Below, one piece after another: positions 42,645 to 50,163 of a DNA stretch of 64,000 bases. The notes under the pieces are model-generated. The model saw only the letters and a program-made list of their open reading frames with translations. It was not told the origin of the DNA and searched no databases. Made by a program: the position numbers and the translations under genes. Source of the DNA: an uncultured Bacteroidales bacterium (GTDB taxonomy: Bacteria; Bacteroidota; Bacteroidia; Bacteroidales; Bacteroidaceae); the NCBI GenBank assembly GCA_902781515.1, contig CACZJU010000001.1, forward strand, positions 124,001-188,000, read 5' to 3'. Numbering within the stretch: the first letter of the stretch is position 1; the number at the start of each line of letters is the position of its first letter.

Positions 42645-42770
42645 CATCTTTTTAGGATTACTTCCTTATTATTAACGTCAAAAGTCCATAAAAGTTGCAT
42701 CTTAAGCTAAAAAATATATCAAATGAGAAAAAAAAGCCTTACGAAGCGAACGTAAATAAAAAAAATGTGT

Positions 42771-42778
42771 TACATTTG
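42771..42778 (+). promoter_or_regulatory. -7 element of tonB
   Basis: TACATTTG matches TAnnTTTG 34 bp before the ATG. Confidence 0.65.
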
Positions 42779-42811
42779 TTGCCGAAGTAAACGAAATTAA
42801 CAGAAATCTAT

Positions 42812-43528
42812 ATGGAAAACGTAGAAGAAAGAAACATCAACGACGAACTTCAAGGTCAGTCGTGGACTAGTCTCTTGATTGGCTATGTACTCGTTCTTGC
42901 CGCTATATTCGTGGCTTTCGAGTGGACACAGCGTGAGATTAAGATTGACGAGAGCAACGAGCCTATCTATGATATGGCAGTTGAAGAGGACATGATTCCT
43001 ATCACCAAGCAGGAACAACCAATGGCAGCTCCCCCACCACAGGCAGCACCTATGTCGCCTGAAATCCTTGACGTGGTGGAGGATGACACAGAGATTCCTG
43101 AGGAAGAAATCCAGACAACAGAGGAAGTAAACCAGAGCATCGTGGCTGTAGTTGGTACAGGTGCCCCCACTGCTGTTGTAGCAGGTCCTCCAGCTCCTGT
43201 AGTAGAAGAAGTTGATGACGACCGTATCCTTGACGTTCCAGAGGAGAGCGCTGAGTTCCCCGGCGATGTATATGCATGGCTGAATAAGAACATCAAGTAT
43301 CCTCCCATCTGCCAGGAACAGAACATTCAAGGACGTGTAAGTGTGCAGTTCGTTATTAACAAGGATGGTTCCATCGTCGATGTGAAGGTTCTGCGTTCGC
43401 CCGACGAACACCTGTCAAAGGAAGCAGAGCGCGTGGTTAAGGCTATGCCTAAGTGGAAGCCTGCCCGTCAGGGTAACAAGCCCGTACGTATGCGTTACGT
43501 TCTGCCTGTTATGTTCCGTCTGAGCTAA
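42812..43528 (+). CDS. Energy transducer TonB
   Basis: A 238-residue inner-membrane protein. Residues about 19-37 form the single N-terminal helix. Residues about 60-145 are rich in Pro, Glu and Ala and span the periplasm. Residues about 150-238 are a TonB C-terminal domain (FPGDVYAWLNKNIKYPP, GRVSVQFVINKDGSIVDV). It transmits proton-motive energy from ExbB/ExbD to outer-membrane receptors; an exbB/exbD operon is 2.3 kb downstream. Confidence 0.9.
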   Translation: MENVEERNINDELQGQSWTSLLIGYVLVLAAIFVAFEWTQREIKIDESNEPIYDMAVEEDMIPITKQEQPMAAPPPQAAPMSPEILDVVEDDTEIPEEEIQTTEEVNQSIVAVVGTGAPTAVVAGPPAPVVEEVDDDRILDVPEESAEFPGDVYAWLNKNIKYPPICQEQNIQGRVSVQFVINKDGSIVDVKVLRSPDEHLSKEAERVVKAMPKWKPARQGNKPVRMRYVLPVMFRLS

Positions 43529-43546
43529 TAATATAAATCATAAGGG

Positions 43547-43576
43547 AAAGGCTGCCGCACTATGGCAGCCTTTTTT
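43547..43576 (+). terminator. Terminator after tonB
   Basis: AAAGGCTGCC (43547-43556) pairs with GGCAGCCTTT (43564-43573) around a 7-nt loop, followed by more T residues. Confidence 0.9.
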
Positions 43577-43581
43577 GACTA

Positions 43582-43645
43582 AACTTCCCTATAACTCCCT
43601 TTTTACTCCCCTTTAACTCCCTTTAACTCCCTTTAACTCCCCTTA
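43582..43645. repeat. 11-bp array AACTCCCTTTT in front of the polyprenyl synthetase gene
   Basis: AACTTC, AACTCC or TACTCC start at 43582, 43593, 43604, 43615, 43625 and 43635 (steps 11, 11, 11, 10, 10). The word is the complement of that at 25862-25908, so the two loci share a family. Confidence 0.8.
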
Positions 43646-43657
43646 TATATAATATAT

Positions 43658-44632
43658 ATGTATACAAGTTCGCAGATATTGGAGAAGGTTAATGAGGCTC
43701 TGGCTTCATTACCTTACGACCGTAAGCCCACCGGATTATACGACCCTATCCGCTATGTCCTCTCCTTGGGAGGCAAGCGCATACGTCCTGTGCTCATGTT
43801 GATGGGGTATAATCTCTATCGCGAAGACATCGAGGAGATAATGATGCCAGCCTTAGGCCTTGAGACATATCATAACTATACTCTCCTGCATGATGACTTG
43901 ATGGATCGTGCCGATGTTCGCAGAGGTAATCCCACGGTGCATAAGAAGTGGAATGACAATGCGGCTATCCTTAGCGGCGACTCGATGCTTGTTCTCGCAT
44001 ATCAGCGAATGGCACAATGCAAGCCGGAAATGTTGCCATCGGTCATGAACATCTTCACCGAAACGGCTTTGGAGATAGGCGAGGGGCAGCAATACGATAT
44101 AGAGTTCGAGACTCGTAACGATGTGACCGAGCCCGAATACATAGAGATGATTCGCCTTAAGACTTCGGTGCTGTTGGCGTGTGCCTTGAAGATTGGTGCA
44201 ATGTTGGCAGGGGCTCCTGAGTCTGATGCCGAAGCCTTGTATGAGTTTGGCGAACAGATAGGATTGGCATTCCAACTGCAAGATGACTATTTGGATGTAT
44301 ATGGTGACTTTAAGGTCTTTGGCAAACGTATAGGTGGCGACATATTGTGCAATAAGAAGACTTATATGCTCATTAATGCACAGCTATTGGCCAATGAGTC
44401 TCAACGACGCGAGCTTGAAGGCTGGTTGTCGGCAGAGAATTATGATGAGGAGGAAAAGATTGCGGCCGTCACTCGTTTATATGATGAGATTGGCATTCCG
44501 CAGTTGGCACAGCAAAAGATTCAATATTATTATGATTTGGCTGAGAAGAGTCTTGCTAAGGTGAATCTGCCCGAGGCTACAAAGCAGAACCTTTGGCAGT
44601 ATGCTCAGCAAATGCTAAACCGCCAAAGCTAA
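43658..44632 (+). CDS. Polyprenyl diphosphate synthase
   Basis: A 324-residue all-helical prenyltransferase that extends allylic diphosphates with isopentenyl diphosphate. GGKRIRPVL precedes the first Asp-rich motif DDLMD (residues 79-83); the second is DDYLD (209-213). Chain length cannot be set with confidence; the likely products feed menaquinone or other polyprenyl lipids. The 11-bp array occupies the region where a promoter would be expected. Confidence 0.9.
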   Translation: MYTSSQILEKVNEALASLPYDRKPTGLYDPIRYVLSLGGKRIRPVLMLMGYNLYREDIEEIMMPALGLETYHNYTLLHDDLMDRADVRRGNPTVHKKWNDNAAILSGDSMLVLAYQRMAQCKPEMLPSVMNIFTETALEIGEGQQYDIEFETRNDVTEPEYIEMIRLKTSVLLACALKIGAMLAGAPESDAEALYEFGEQIGLAFQLQDDYLDVYGDFKVFGKRIGGDILCNKKTYMLINAQLLANESQRRELEGWLSAENYDEEEKIAAVTRLYDEIGIPQLAQQKIQYYYDLAEKSLAKVNLPEATKQNLWQYAQQMLNRQS

Positions 44633-44636
44633 TCTT

Positions 44637-44664
44637 TCACCTCTCACCTCTCACCTCTCACTTC
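44637..44664. repeat. 7-bp array TCACCTC, four units
   Basis: TCACCTC starts at 44637, 44644 and 44651, with TCACTTC at 44658. It fills the gap between the polyprenyl synthase stop and the tatD ATG at 44667. Confidence 0.85.
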
Positions 44665-44666
44665 CA

Positions 44667-45440
44667 ATGATAGACACTCACAGTCATATTTATGGAGAAG
44701 AGTTCGACGAAGACCGCTCTTCAGTCGTAGAACGTGCTCGTCAGGCAGGTGTTGAGGCAATACTCTTGCCTAACATCAACATGGATTCCATCCGTCCGAT
44801 GCTCAATCTATGTTCTGAGCATCCAGGCTTTTGCTATCCGATGATGGGATTGCATCCCGAAGATGTGCGAGACGATTATTCCAAGGTCCTTGACATGATG
44901 TATAAGGAATTGAATTCTGCTGGAAATCGGTATGTTGCCATTGGTGAGGTGGGTCTTGACTTCTATTGGGATGAAACATATCGATCGCAGCAGATAGAAG
45001 CATTCGAAAGACAGGTGTGCTGGGCGCGTGACTTCAACCTTCCTTTGGTCATTCATACCCGTTCGGCTCATAGGGAACTTATGGATGTTATGGAACGCCA
45101 TCGCAACGATGCGCTCACTGGCATATTCCATTGCTTTGGTGGGACGCAAGAGGAAGCAGAAGAACTGCTGACATTCGAAGGCTTTGTCTTAGGAATTGGA
45201 GGTGTAGTTACATATAAGAAGTCAACTCTTCCCAATGTCCTTCGGAATGTTCCTTTGGAACGTATCGTGCTTGAGACAGATGCCCCTTATCTTGCCCCAA
45301 TGCCTCATCGCGGAAAGAGGAATGAAAGCGCTTTTGTTGCCGATACGATGAAGCGCATTGCAGAAATATATGAAATGGAACCATCAGAGGTGGATAAAGT
45401 GACTACTGCAACGGCAAAAAGACTCTTTAGATTGCCTTAG
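44667..45440 (+). CDS. tatD: TatD-family metal-dependent hydrolase
   Basis: A 257-residue TIM-barrel protein of the TatD DNase family. Metal ligands are visible in DTHSH (His5, His7), GEVGLDFYW, VIHTRSAH, FHCFGG and ETDAPYLAP. Members act as 3'-5' DNA exonucleases in repair or DNA turnover. The start is the ATG directly after the 7-bp array. A tRNA gene follows. Confidence 0.9.
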   Translation: MIDTHSHIYGEEFDEDRSSVVERARQAGVEAILLPNINMDSIRPMLNLCSEHPGFCYPMMGLHPEDVRDDYSKVLDMMYKELNSAGNRYVAIGEVGLDFYWDETYRSQQIEAFERQVCWARDFNLPLVIHTRSAHRELMDVMERHRNDALTGIFHCFGGTQEEAEELLTFEGFVLGIGGVVTYKKSTLPNVLRNVPLERIVLETDAPYLAPMPHRGKRNESAFVADTMKRIAEIYEMEPSEVDKVTTATAKRLFRLP

Positions 45441-45575
45441 TGATGTCTTTATAGAGTAATTTAAGTATAAATTATATAATTTTGTTTGACAAATCGTGTG
45501 TGGTTCACTTTTTTTTCGTAACTTGCACACCGAATAACGGTGAAAAGGGTATATTATGCCCATAAATATCGTTAT

Positions 45576-45663
45576 GGAGAGATGCTCGAGTGGCTGAAGA
45601 GGCACGCCTGGAAAGCGTGTATACGTCAAAAGCGTATCCGGGGTTCGAATCCCCGTCTCTCCG
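45576..45663 (+). tRNA. tRNA-Ser (anticodon GGA)
   Basis: The acceptor GGAGAGA (45576-45582) pairs with TCTCTCC (45656-45662). The anticodon loop in GCCTGGAAAGC carries GGA. A long variable arm lies before the T arm GGGGTTCGAATCCCC. The discriminator is G at 45663, and CCA is not encoded. Confidence 0.95.
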
Positions 45664-45677
45664 CAAGGAGAGTGGGG
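45651..45677 (+). promoter_or_regulatory. Hairpin overlapping the tRNA-Ser 3' end
   Basis: CTCTCC (45657-45662, the tRNA acceptor strand) pairs perfectly with GGAGAG (45667-45672) across a GCAA loop; CCCC (45651-45654) can add pairs with GGGG (45674-45677). It competes with the mature tRNA fold and may mark the processing or termination point. Confidence 0.6.
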
Positions 45678-45752
45678 TTCAAAGCTCACCAAGGCGAAAG
45701 CTAAGGAGTTGAAGACCAACTCCGCAAGGAGAGTGGGGTTCAAAGCTCACCA
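45661..45752. repeat. 31-bp direct repeat with 61-bp period after tRNA-Ser
   Basis: The segment beginning CCGCAAGGAGAGTGGGG and ending AAAGCTCACCA occurs identically at 45661-45691 and 45722-45752. Between them GGAGTTG (45705-45711) and CAACTCC (45717-45723) form a small hairpin. The first copy begins in the tRNA itself. Confidence 0.85.
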
Positions 45753-45823
45753 GGACCTCTCCAAAAGGAATGAAAAACAAAGATAAAGAAATATTAATAA
45801 TTAACTTTAAACTCAAAAAAACA

Positions 45824-46666
45824 ATGAAAAAGTTATTTGCAATTGTTGCATTGGTTGCTGCTTGTTCTTTTGCTGCAACTTCTAACGTGATGGCACAAGA
45901 GGCTGAAGAAGCCGCTGAAACTGAGCAGGTTGACACTGCTGCTGTAGACACCGCAGCTGTTGACACTACTGCTGCTGTAGAGGCAGTCGAGACTCCTATC
46001 GTTGAAGAGGAGAGCGAAAGCCTTCACAAGGTACTGAAGACAAAGTTCATCGAGGGTGACGCAGGCTTCATGTCTCTGGTTGCTCTGGCTTTGGTTCTGG
46101 GTCTGGCATTCTGCATTGAGCGCGTTATCTATCTGACACTTGCTCAGGTTAACACTCGTAAGTTCATGGGCGAACTGGCTGACCTCGTAGCAAAGGACAA
46201 GGTTGACGAGGCTATTGAACTTTGCCGCAACACTCGTGGTCCTGTTTCTCAGGTATCTCGCAAGGCTCTGATGTGCCTGAACAGCAAGGAACAGAACGAC
46301 ATTTCTTCAATCGAGCGCGCCATCAATACTGAGGCTGAGATTCAGGGTTCATACCTCGAGCAGCACTGCTCTTGGATTACCTTCTTCATCGCTTCTGCTC
46401 CCTCTCTGGGATTCCTTGGTACTGTGATTGGTATGGTTATGGCCTTCGATACTATTGAGAAGGCTGGTGATATTTCTCCTACTGTTGTGGCTGGTGGTAT
46501 GAAGGTGGCCCTGATTACTACTATCTTCGGTATCGTTGTTGCCCTGATTCTGCAGTTGTTCTACAACTTCATCCTTGGCAGCATCGAAGGCTTGACCGCT
46601 AACATGGAAGAGTCCGCTCAGGAACTGCTGACCATGTGCGTTAAGTCGCCAAAGTGCCAGAAGTAA
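45824..46666 (+). CDS. exbB: ExbB/TolQ-type proton channel protein
   Basis: A 280-residue inner-membrane protein. The ATG at 45824 gives a cleavable signal peptide (ending VMAQ), followed by an Ala/Glu/Thr/Val-rich stretch with AAVDTAAVDTTAAVE repeats and three membrane helices (about residues 78-96, 188-212, 222-248). FIASAPSLGFLGTVIGMVMAF is the MotA/TolQ/ExbB signature. It forms the proton channel that energises TonB. First gene of a four-gene operon. Confidence 0.92.
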   Translation: MKKLFAIVALVAACSFAATSNVMAQEAEEAAETEQVDTAAVDTAAVDTTAAVEAVETPIVEEESESLHKVLKTKFIEGDAGFMSLVALALVLGLAFCIERVIYLTLAQVNTRKFMGELADLVAKDKVDEAIELCRNTRGPVSQVSRKALMCLNSKEQNDISSIERAINTEAEIQGSYLEQHCSWITFFIASAPSLGFLGTVIGMVMAFDTIEKAGDISPTVVAGGMKVALITTIFGIVVALILQLFYNFILGSIEGLTANMEESAQELLTMCVKSPKCQK

Positions 46667-46711
46667 TTAACCCTTTATTCACTCATTCTTTAATTATTAA
46701 GGAGAGTAATT

Positions 46712-47203
46712 ATGAAATTAGAGAAAATATCAAATAATGTACTATACGCCGTATGCGGTCTCATCGTATTGGTGTTCCTGTTGTTCTTCTGCGTAGGTTA
46801 TGACAACTACGACGAATCTGGCAACGTGGCTCCCACAATGACCAATCTGCTTATGGCTCTTATGTACTTGCTGGGTATCGCCACTTTCTGCCTGATGGTA
46901 TGGAGTCTTGTTAAGAGCGCCCGTAGTGCAGCTGGCAGCGACGAGAAGGAATCTACCGGTATTGCCGGTTCCAAGATTGTCATCTGTACAAGTGTTGTTA
47001 CCCTTTTGGTGTTCATCCTCGGTTATGTTATTAACCTTGGTGAAGAACCCTTCACAACGTCCAGCGGTGTTACCACATCATCCGGTATGGTAAGTTTGGT
47101 AGATGCATTCATGGTAGAAATCTACTTCATGGCTATTGCTTCTATCATTGCTGTAGTGGTAGCCAGCACTGGTGTGATGACAAAGAGTGCTACAAAGAAG
47201 TAA
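46712..47203 (+). CDS. Four-helix membrane protein of the exbB-exbD operon
   Basis: A 163-residue protein with four hydrophobic segments (about residues 11-28, 45-66, 88-106, 132-152). I recognise no named domain. It sits between exbB and two exbD genes with gaps of 45 and 25 bp. A gene of this kind is, as I recall, common at this position in Bacteroidota, so it probably assists or modulates the ExbBD motor. That role is inferred from position only. Confidence 0.7.
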   Translation: MKLEKISNNVLYAVCGLIVLVFLLFFCVGYDNYDESGNVAPTMTNLLMALMYLLGIATFCLMVWSLVKSARSAAGSDEKESTGIAGSKIVICTSVVTLLVFILGYVINLGEEPFTTSSGVTTSSGMVSLVDAFMVEIYFMAIASIIAVVVASTGVMTKSATKK

Positions 47204-47228
47204 AAAACCGAAAAAATCTTAGCGAGAT

Positions 47229-47828
47229 ATGGCAAAGAAAAAAAGGAAAGTACCAGGACTGAACGCCAGTTCTACTGCGGACATTTCTTTCATCCTGCTT
47301 ATCTTCTTCCTTATCACCACTTCAATGGATACGGATATGGGTCTGGCACGTCGTCTGCCCCAGCCGCCCGAAGACGAGGAGGTTAAACAAGAGTTGAAGA
47401 TTAAGGAGCGCAATGTGATGGAAGTCCGCATTAACGCACAGGGTTTCCTGTGGGTTAAGGACGGCACAGCCAGCAGCTATGTCGACATACGCGAATTGCG
47501 TGCTCGCGCTAAGCAGTTCATCAAGAACGAGAACAACCTGAGCATCCTGCCTGAAAAGCACCCCATCAATATCCCATTGCTGGGTATGTGCGCACTGACG
47601 GATAAGCACGTTATCTCTGTTCAGACCGACCGTGGTACGCCATACAACATGTACTTCCAGGTACAGAACGAGTTGGTGGCTGCCTACAACGAGCTCCGCG
47701 ATGAACTGTCAAAGCAGAAGTTCGGTCGTATTTATGCAGCACTGAGCGATGAGCAGAAGGTTGCAATTCGTACATATTATCCTCAGAAGATTTCCGAGGC
47801 TGAACCTAAAAACTATGGAGGGAACTAA
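47229..47828 (+). CDS. exbD: ExbD/TolR-type protein, long form
   Basis: A 199-residue protein with one N-terminal helix (about residues 13-30, STADISFILLIFFLITTS) carrying the conserved Asp of the proton path (DISFILLIFF), and a periplasmic domain. It is longer than standard ExbD (about 140), with an added region after residue 140. It partners the shorter ExbD encoded 2 bp downstream. Confidence 0.9.
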   Translation: MAKKKRKVPGLNASSTADISFILLIFFLITTSMDTDMGLARRLPQPPEDEEVKQELKIKERNVMEVRINAQGFLWVKDGTASSYVDIRELRARAKQFIKNENNLSILPEKHPINIPLLGMCALTDKHVISVQTDRGTPYNMYFQVQNELVAAYNELRDELSKQKFGRIYAALSDEQKVAIRTYYPQKISEAEPKNYGGN

Positions 47829-47830
47829 TT

Positions 47831-48283
47831 ATGGCAAAGAAAAAAGGTAGTCGCGAAATGCCGGAGATGAACACCTCATCTCTGCCTGACTTGATCTTCA
47901 CCATTCTGTTCTTCTTCATGATTGTAACCACCATGCGTGAGGTTACTTTGAAGGTGAAGTTCGTGGTACCTGCTGGTACAGAACTCGAGAAGCTCGAAAA
48001 GAAGTCTGCAGTATCTTTCATCTACGTAGGTCCTCCAACAGACCAGTTGCGTGCTCAGTTCGGTAGCTCAACCCGTATTCAGTTGAACGACCGTTATGCC
48101 GAGCCCAGCGAGGTAATGGACTTCGTTTACCAGGAGCGTCAGTCAATGTCTGACCAGAGCGCTCAGGTAATCTCCATTAAGGCCGACCAGCGTACTCAGA
48201 TGGGTTACATTACCGATATCAAGGAGGTGCTGCGTAAGTCTTGGGCGTTGAAGGTTAACTATTCTTCTACGCATAGGAACTAA
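47831..48283 (+). CDS. exbD: ExbD/TolR-type protein, short form
   Basis: A 150-residue protein with an N-terminal helix containing SSLPDLIFTILFFFMIVTT, where Asp supplies the proton-path carboxylate, and a periplasmic domain of usual size. Having two ExbD proteins of different length in one operon is normal in this phylum and suggests a heteromeric stator. A terminator follows. Confidence 0.92.
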   Translation: MAKKKGSREMPEMNTSSLPDLIFTILFFFMIVTTMREVTLKVKFVVPAGTELEKLEKKSAVSFIYVGPPTDQLRAQFGSSTRIQLNDRYAEPSEVMDFVYQERQSMSDQSAQVISIKADQRTQMGYITDIKEVLRKSWALKVNYSSTHRN

Positions 48284-48309
48284 ATTCTGAGCATAATACC
48301 ACACTATTT

Positions 48310-48343
48310 GACAGGGTCTGCTTCGTGTAGATCCTGTCTTTTT
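48310..48343 (+). terminator. Terminator of the exbB-exbD operon
   Basis: GACAGGGTCT (48310-48319) pairs with AGATCCTGTC (48329-48338), one G-T wobble, followed by TTTTT. Confidence 0.88.
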
Positions 48344-48386
48344 GTATTAATTTGTAATTTATCATTGCTTTCTCGTAATAAATTAT

Positions 48387-48394
48387 TACCTTTG
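48387..48394 (+). promoter_or_regulatory. -7 element of the lrp-folA-thyA group
   Basis: TACCTTTG matches TAnnTTTG. ATTG at 48363-48366 is a weak -33 match at 20 bp. Confidence 0.65.
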
Positions 48395-48413
48395 TAATCA
48401 AATTCAAAGCGCT

Positions 48414-48875
48414 ATGGTAAATTTAGACGAACTTGACGAAAAGATTCTTGAGTTGGTATCTGCTGATGCCCGCATCCCCTTCCTTGAAGTAGCCCGTAAG
48501 TGCAAAGTATCGGGTGCAGCCATCCATCAGCGTATCCAGAAACTTCAGCAGATGGGTGTGATAAAAGGCTCTCAGTATATTTTCGACCCTGAGAAGGTGG
48601 GCAATGGAACCTGTGCCTTTGTGGGAATCCAGCTTCGCGACCCATCAGATTCAATTCGTGTGGTTACGGAACTTAAGCTTATTCCTGAGGTTGTTGAATG
48701 TCATTACACTACTGGCAACTATGACCTCTTTATCAAGCTCTATGCGCATGACAACGCCCATTTGTTGCGTATAATCCGCGATAAGCTTCAGGGAATTGGC
48801 ATACAGCGTAGCGAGACGATGGTTTCCTTCCACGAACCCATCCATCGCCAAATGCCTATTTACAAGGAGAAATGA
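48414..48875 (+). CDS. Lrp/AsnC-family transcription regulator
   Basis: A 153-residue regulator. The N-terminal helix-turn-helix (ELDEKILELVSADARIPFLEVARKC, AAIHQRIQKL) binds DNA. The C-terminal RAM domain (VECHYTTGNYDLFIKLY) usually senses an amino acid and mediates octamer assembly. It overlaps folA by ATGA, an unusual partner, and so may be co-transcribed with the folate/thymidylate genes. Confidence 0.9.
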   Translation: MVNLDELDEKILELVSADARIPFLEVARKCKVSGAAIHQRIQKLQQMGVIKGSQYIFDPEKVGNGTCAFVGIQLRDPSDSIRVVTELKLIPEVVECHYTTGNYDLFIKLYAHDNAHLLRIIRDKLQGIGIQRSETMVSFHEPIHRQMPIYKEK

Positions 48876-49351
48876 TTAGTCTGATTGCTGCGGTTGCACG
48901 CAATCGTGCCATCGGCTACCAAAACAAACTCTTGTATTGGTTGCCCAATGACTTGAAGCGCTTCAAAGCACTTACCACAGGACATACTATTGTAATGGGG
49001 CGGCGCACATTCGAATCGTTGCCCAAGGGTGCTTTACCTAATCGTCGCAATATCGTTCTTTCGCGTGGTGACGTTTCTTTTGAAGGTGCCGAAAAGTATG
49101 CTTCCATCGACGAGGTGCTTGCGGCTTGTCGTGCCGACGAAGAAGTGTTTGTGATAGGTGGAGCCAGCATCTATGAACAGTTCCTGCCCCTTGCCGACCG
49201 TCTTTGTCTGACAGAGATTGACGATACTCCTGCTGAGGCTGATGCTTTCTTCCCCGATTATTCCGAATGGAAAGCAACGAATGTTGAGGAGCATGAAACA
49301 GACGAGCGTCATGCCTTCCGTTATCGTTTTGTAGATTATTTTAGATCATGA
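48872..49351 (+). CDS. folA: Dihydrofolate reductase
   Basis: A 159-residue enzyme that regenerates tetrahydrofolate using [36 protein letters not shown] opens the protein; residues around LPNDLKRFK hold the catalytic Asp. [20 protein letters not shown] and [20 protein letters not shown] are the cofactor motifs. It overlaps the upstream regulator and the downstream thyA by ATGA, so supply of the cofactor and its use by thymidylate synthase are coupled. Confidence 0.95.
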   Translation: MISLIAAVARNRAIGYQNKLLYWLPNDLKRFKALTTGHTIVMGRRTFESLPKGALPNRRNIVLSRGDVSFEGAEKYASIDEVLAACRADEEVFVIGGASIYEQFLPLADRLCLTEIDDTPAEADAFFPDYSEWKATNVEEHETDERHAFRYRFVDYFRS

Positions 49352-50145
49352 AGCAATATCTCGACTTACTGCAGCGCATTCTCGATGAAGGTGTGGAGAA
49401 GGGCGACCGTACAGGTACTGGCACCATCAGTGTCTTCGGACATCAGATGCGCTTCGACCTCGAACAGGGCTTCCCCCTGCTCACCACTAAGAAGGTTCAT
49501 CTCAAGAGCATTATTTATGAGCTTCTATGGTTCTTGAAAGGTGATACCAATGTACGTTACCTGCAGGAGCATGGAGTTCGCATTTGGAACGAATGGGCCG
49601 ACCCTGTAACGGGCGACCTCGGACACATTTATGGCTATCAGTGGCGTTCTTGGCCCGACTATAATGGCGGTTTCATCGATCAAATCCAGCAGGCAGTAGA
49701 TGACATCAAGAACAATCCCAACAGTCGTCGCATCATCGTTTCGGCTTGGAACGTAGCAGATATTGACAACATGAATCTGCCTCCTTGTCACGCTTTCTTC
49801 CAGTTCTACGTCGCCAACGGACGCCTGTCGCTGCAACTCTATCAGCGCAGTGCCGATACTTTCCTTGGTGTTCCCTTTAACATTGCCTCCTATGCCTTGC
49901 TGTGCATGATGATGGCTCAGGTTTGTGGACTGAAACCCGGTGAATTCATTCATACCACAGGCGATACCCATATTTATACAAACCACCTCGAACAGGTACG
50001 CCTGCAGCTCAGCCGCGAGCCGCGTGCCCTGCCTCGAATGGTGATAAATCCTAATGTCAAGAGTATCTTCGACTTCCAGTACGAAGACTTCCAGCTCGAG
50101 GGTTACGACCCTTGGCCAGCAATCAAGGGTGTGGTTTCTGTATAA
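49348..50145 (+). CDS. thyA: Thymidylate synthase
   Basis: A 265-residue enzyme that methylates dUMP to dTMP. The nucleophile is Cys147 in [23 protein letters not shown] binds the phosphate, and FNIASYALL and HIYTNHLEQ bind dUMP. The length is normal for the 264-residue bacterial class. The stop codon opens a 7-bp array that runs into the next start. Confidence 0.97.
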   Translation: MKQYLDLLQRILDEGVEKGDRTGTGTISVFGHQMRFDLEQGFPLLTTKKVHLKSIIYELLWFLKGDTNVRYLQEHGVRIWNEWADPVTGDLGHIYGYQWRSWPDYNGGFIDQIQQAVDDIKNNPNSRRIIVSAWNVADIDNMNLPPCHAFFQFYVANGRLSLQLYQRSADTFLGVPFNIASYALLCMMMAQVCGLKPGEFIHTTGDTHIYTNHLEQVRLQLSREPRALPRMVINPNVKSIFDFQYEDFQLEGYDPWPAIKGVVSV

Positions 50146-50163
50146 ATTGACAATTGATAATTA
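50144..50163. repeat. Short 7-bp array AATTGAC/AATTGAT between thyA and rsmF
   Basis: AATT starts at 50145, 50152 and 50159. The array ends in the ATG of the next gene. Confidence 0.7.

Noticed and set aside
45661-45752. Attachment sites of an integrated element at tRNA-Ser
   Set aside because: The direct repeats are only 61 bp apart and no integrase or phage gene lies nearby.
45384-45966. Minus-strand frames of 119 and 95 codons over the tRNA-Ser and its repeat
   Set aside because: Their translations (GETGIRTPDTLLTYTRFPGV and SFEPHSPCG) are the well-known spurious products of reading a tRNA-Ser backwards.
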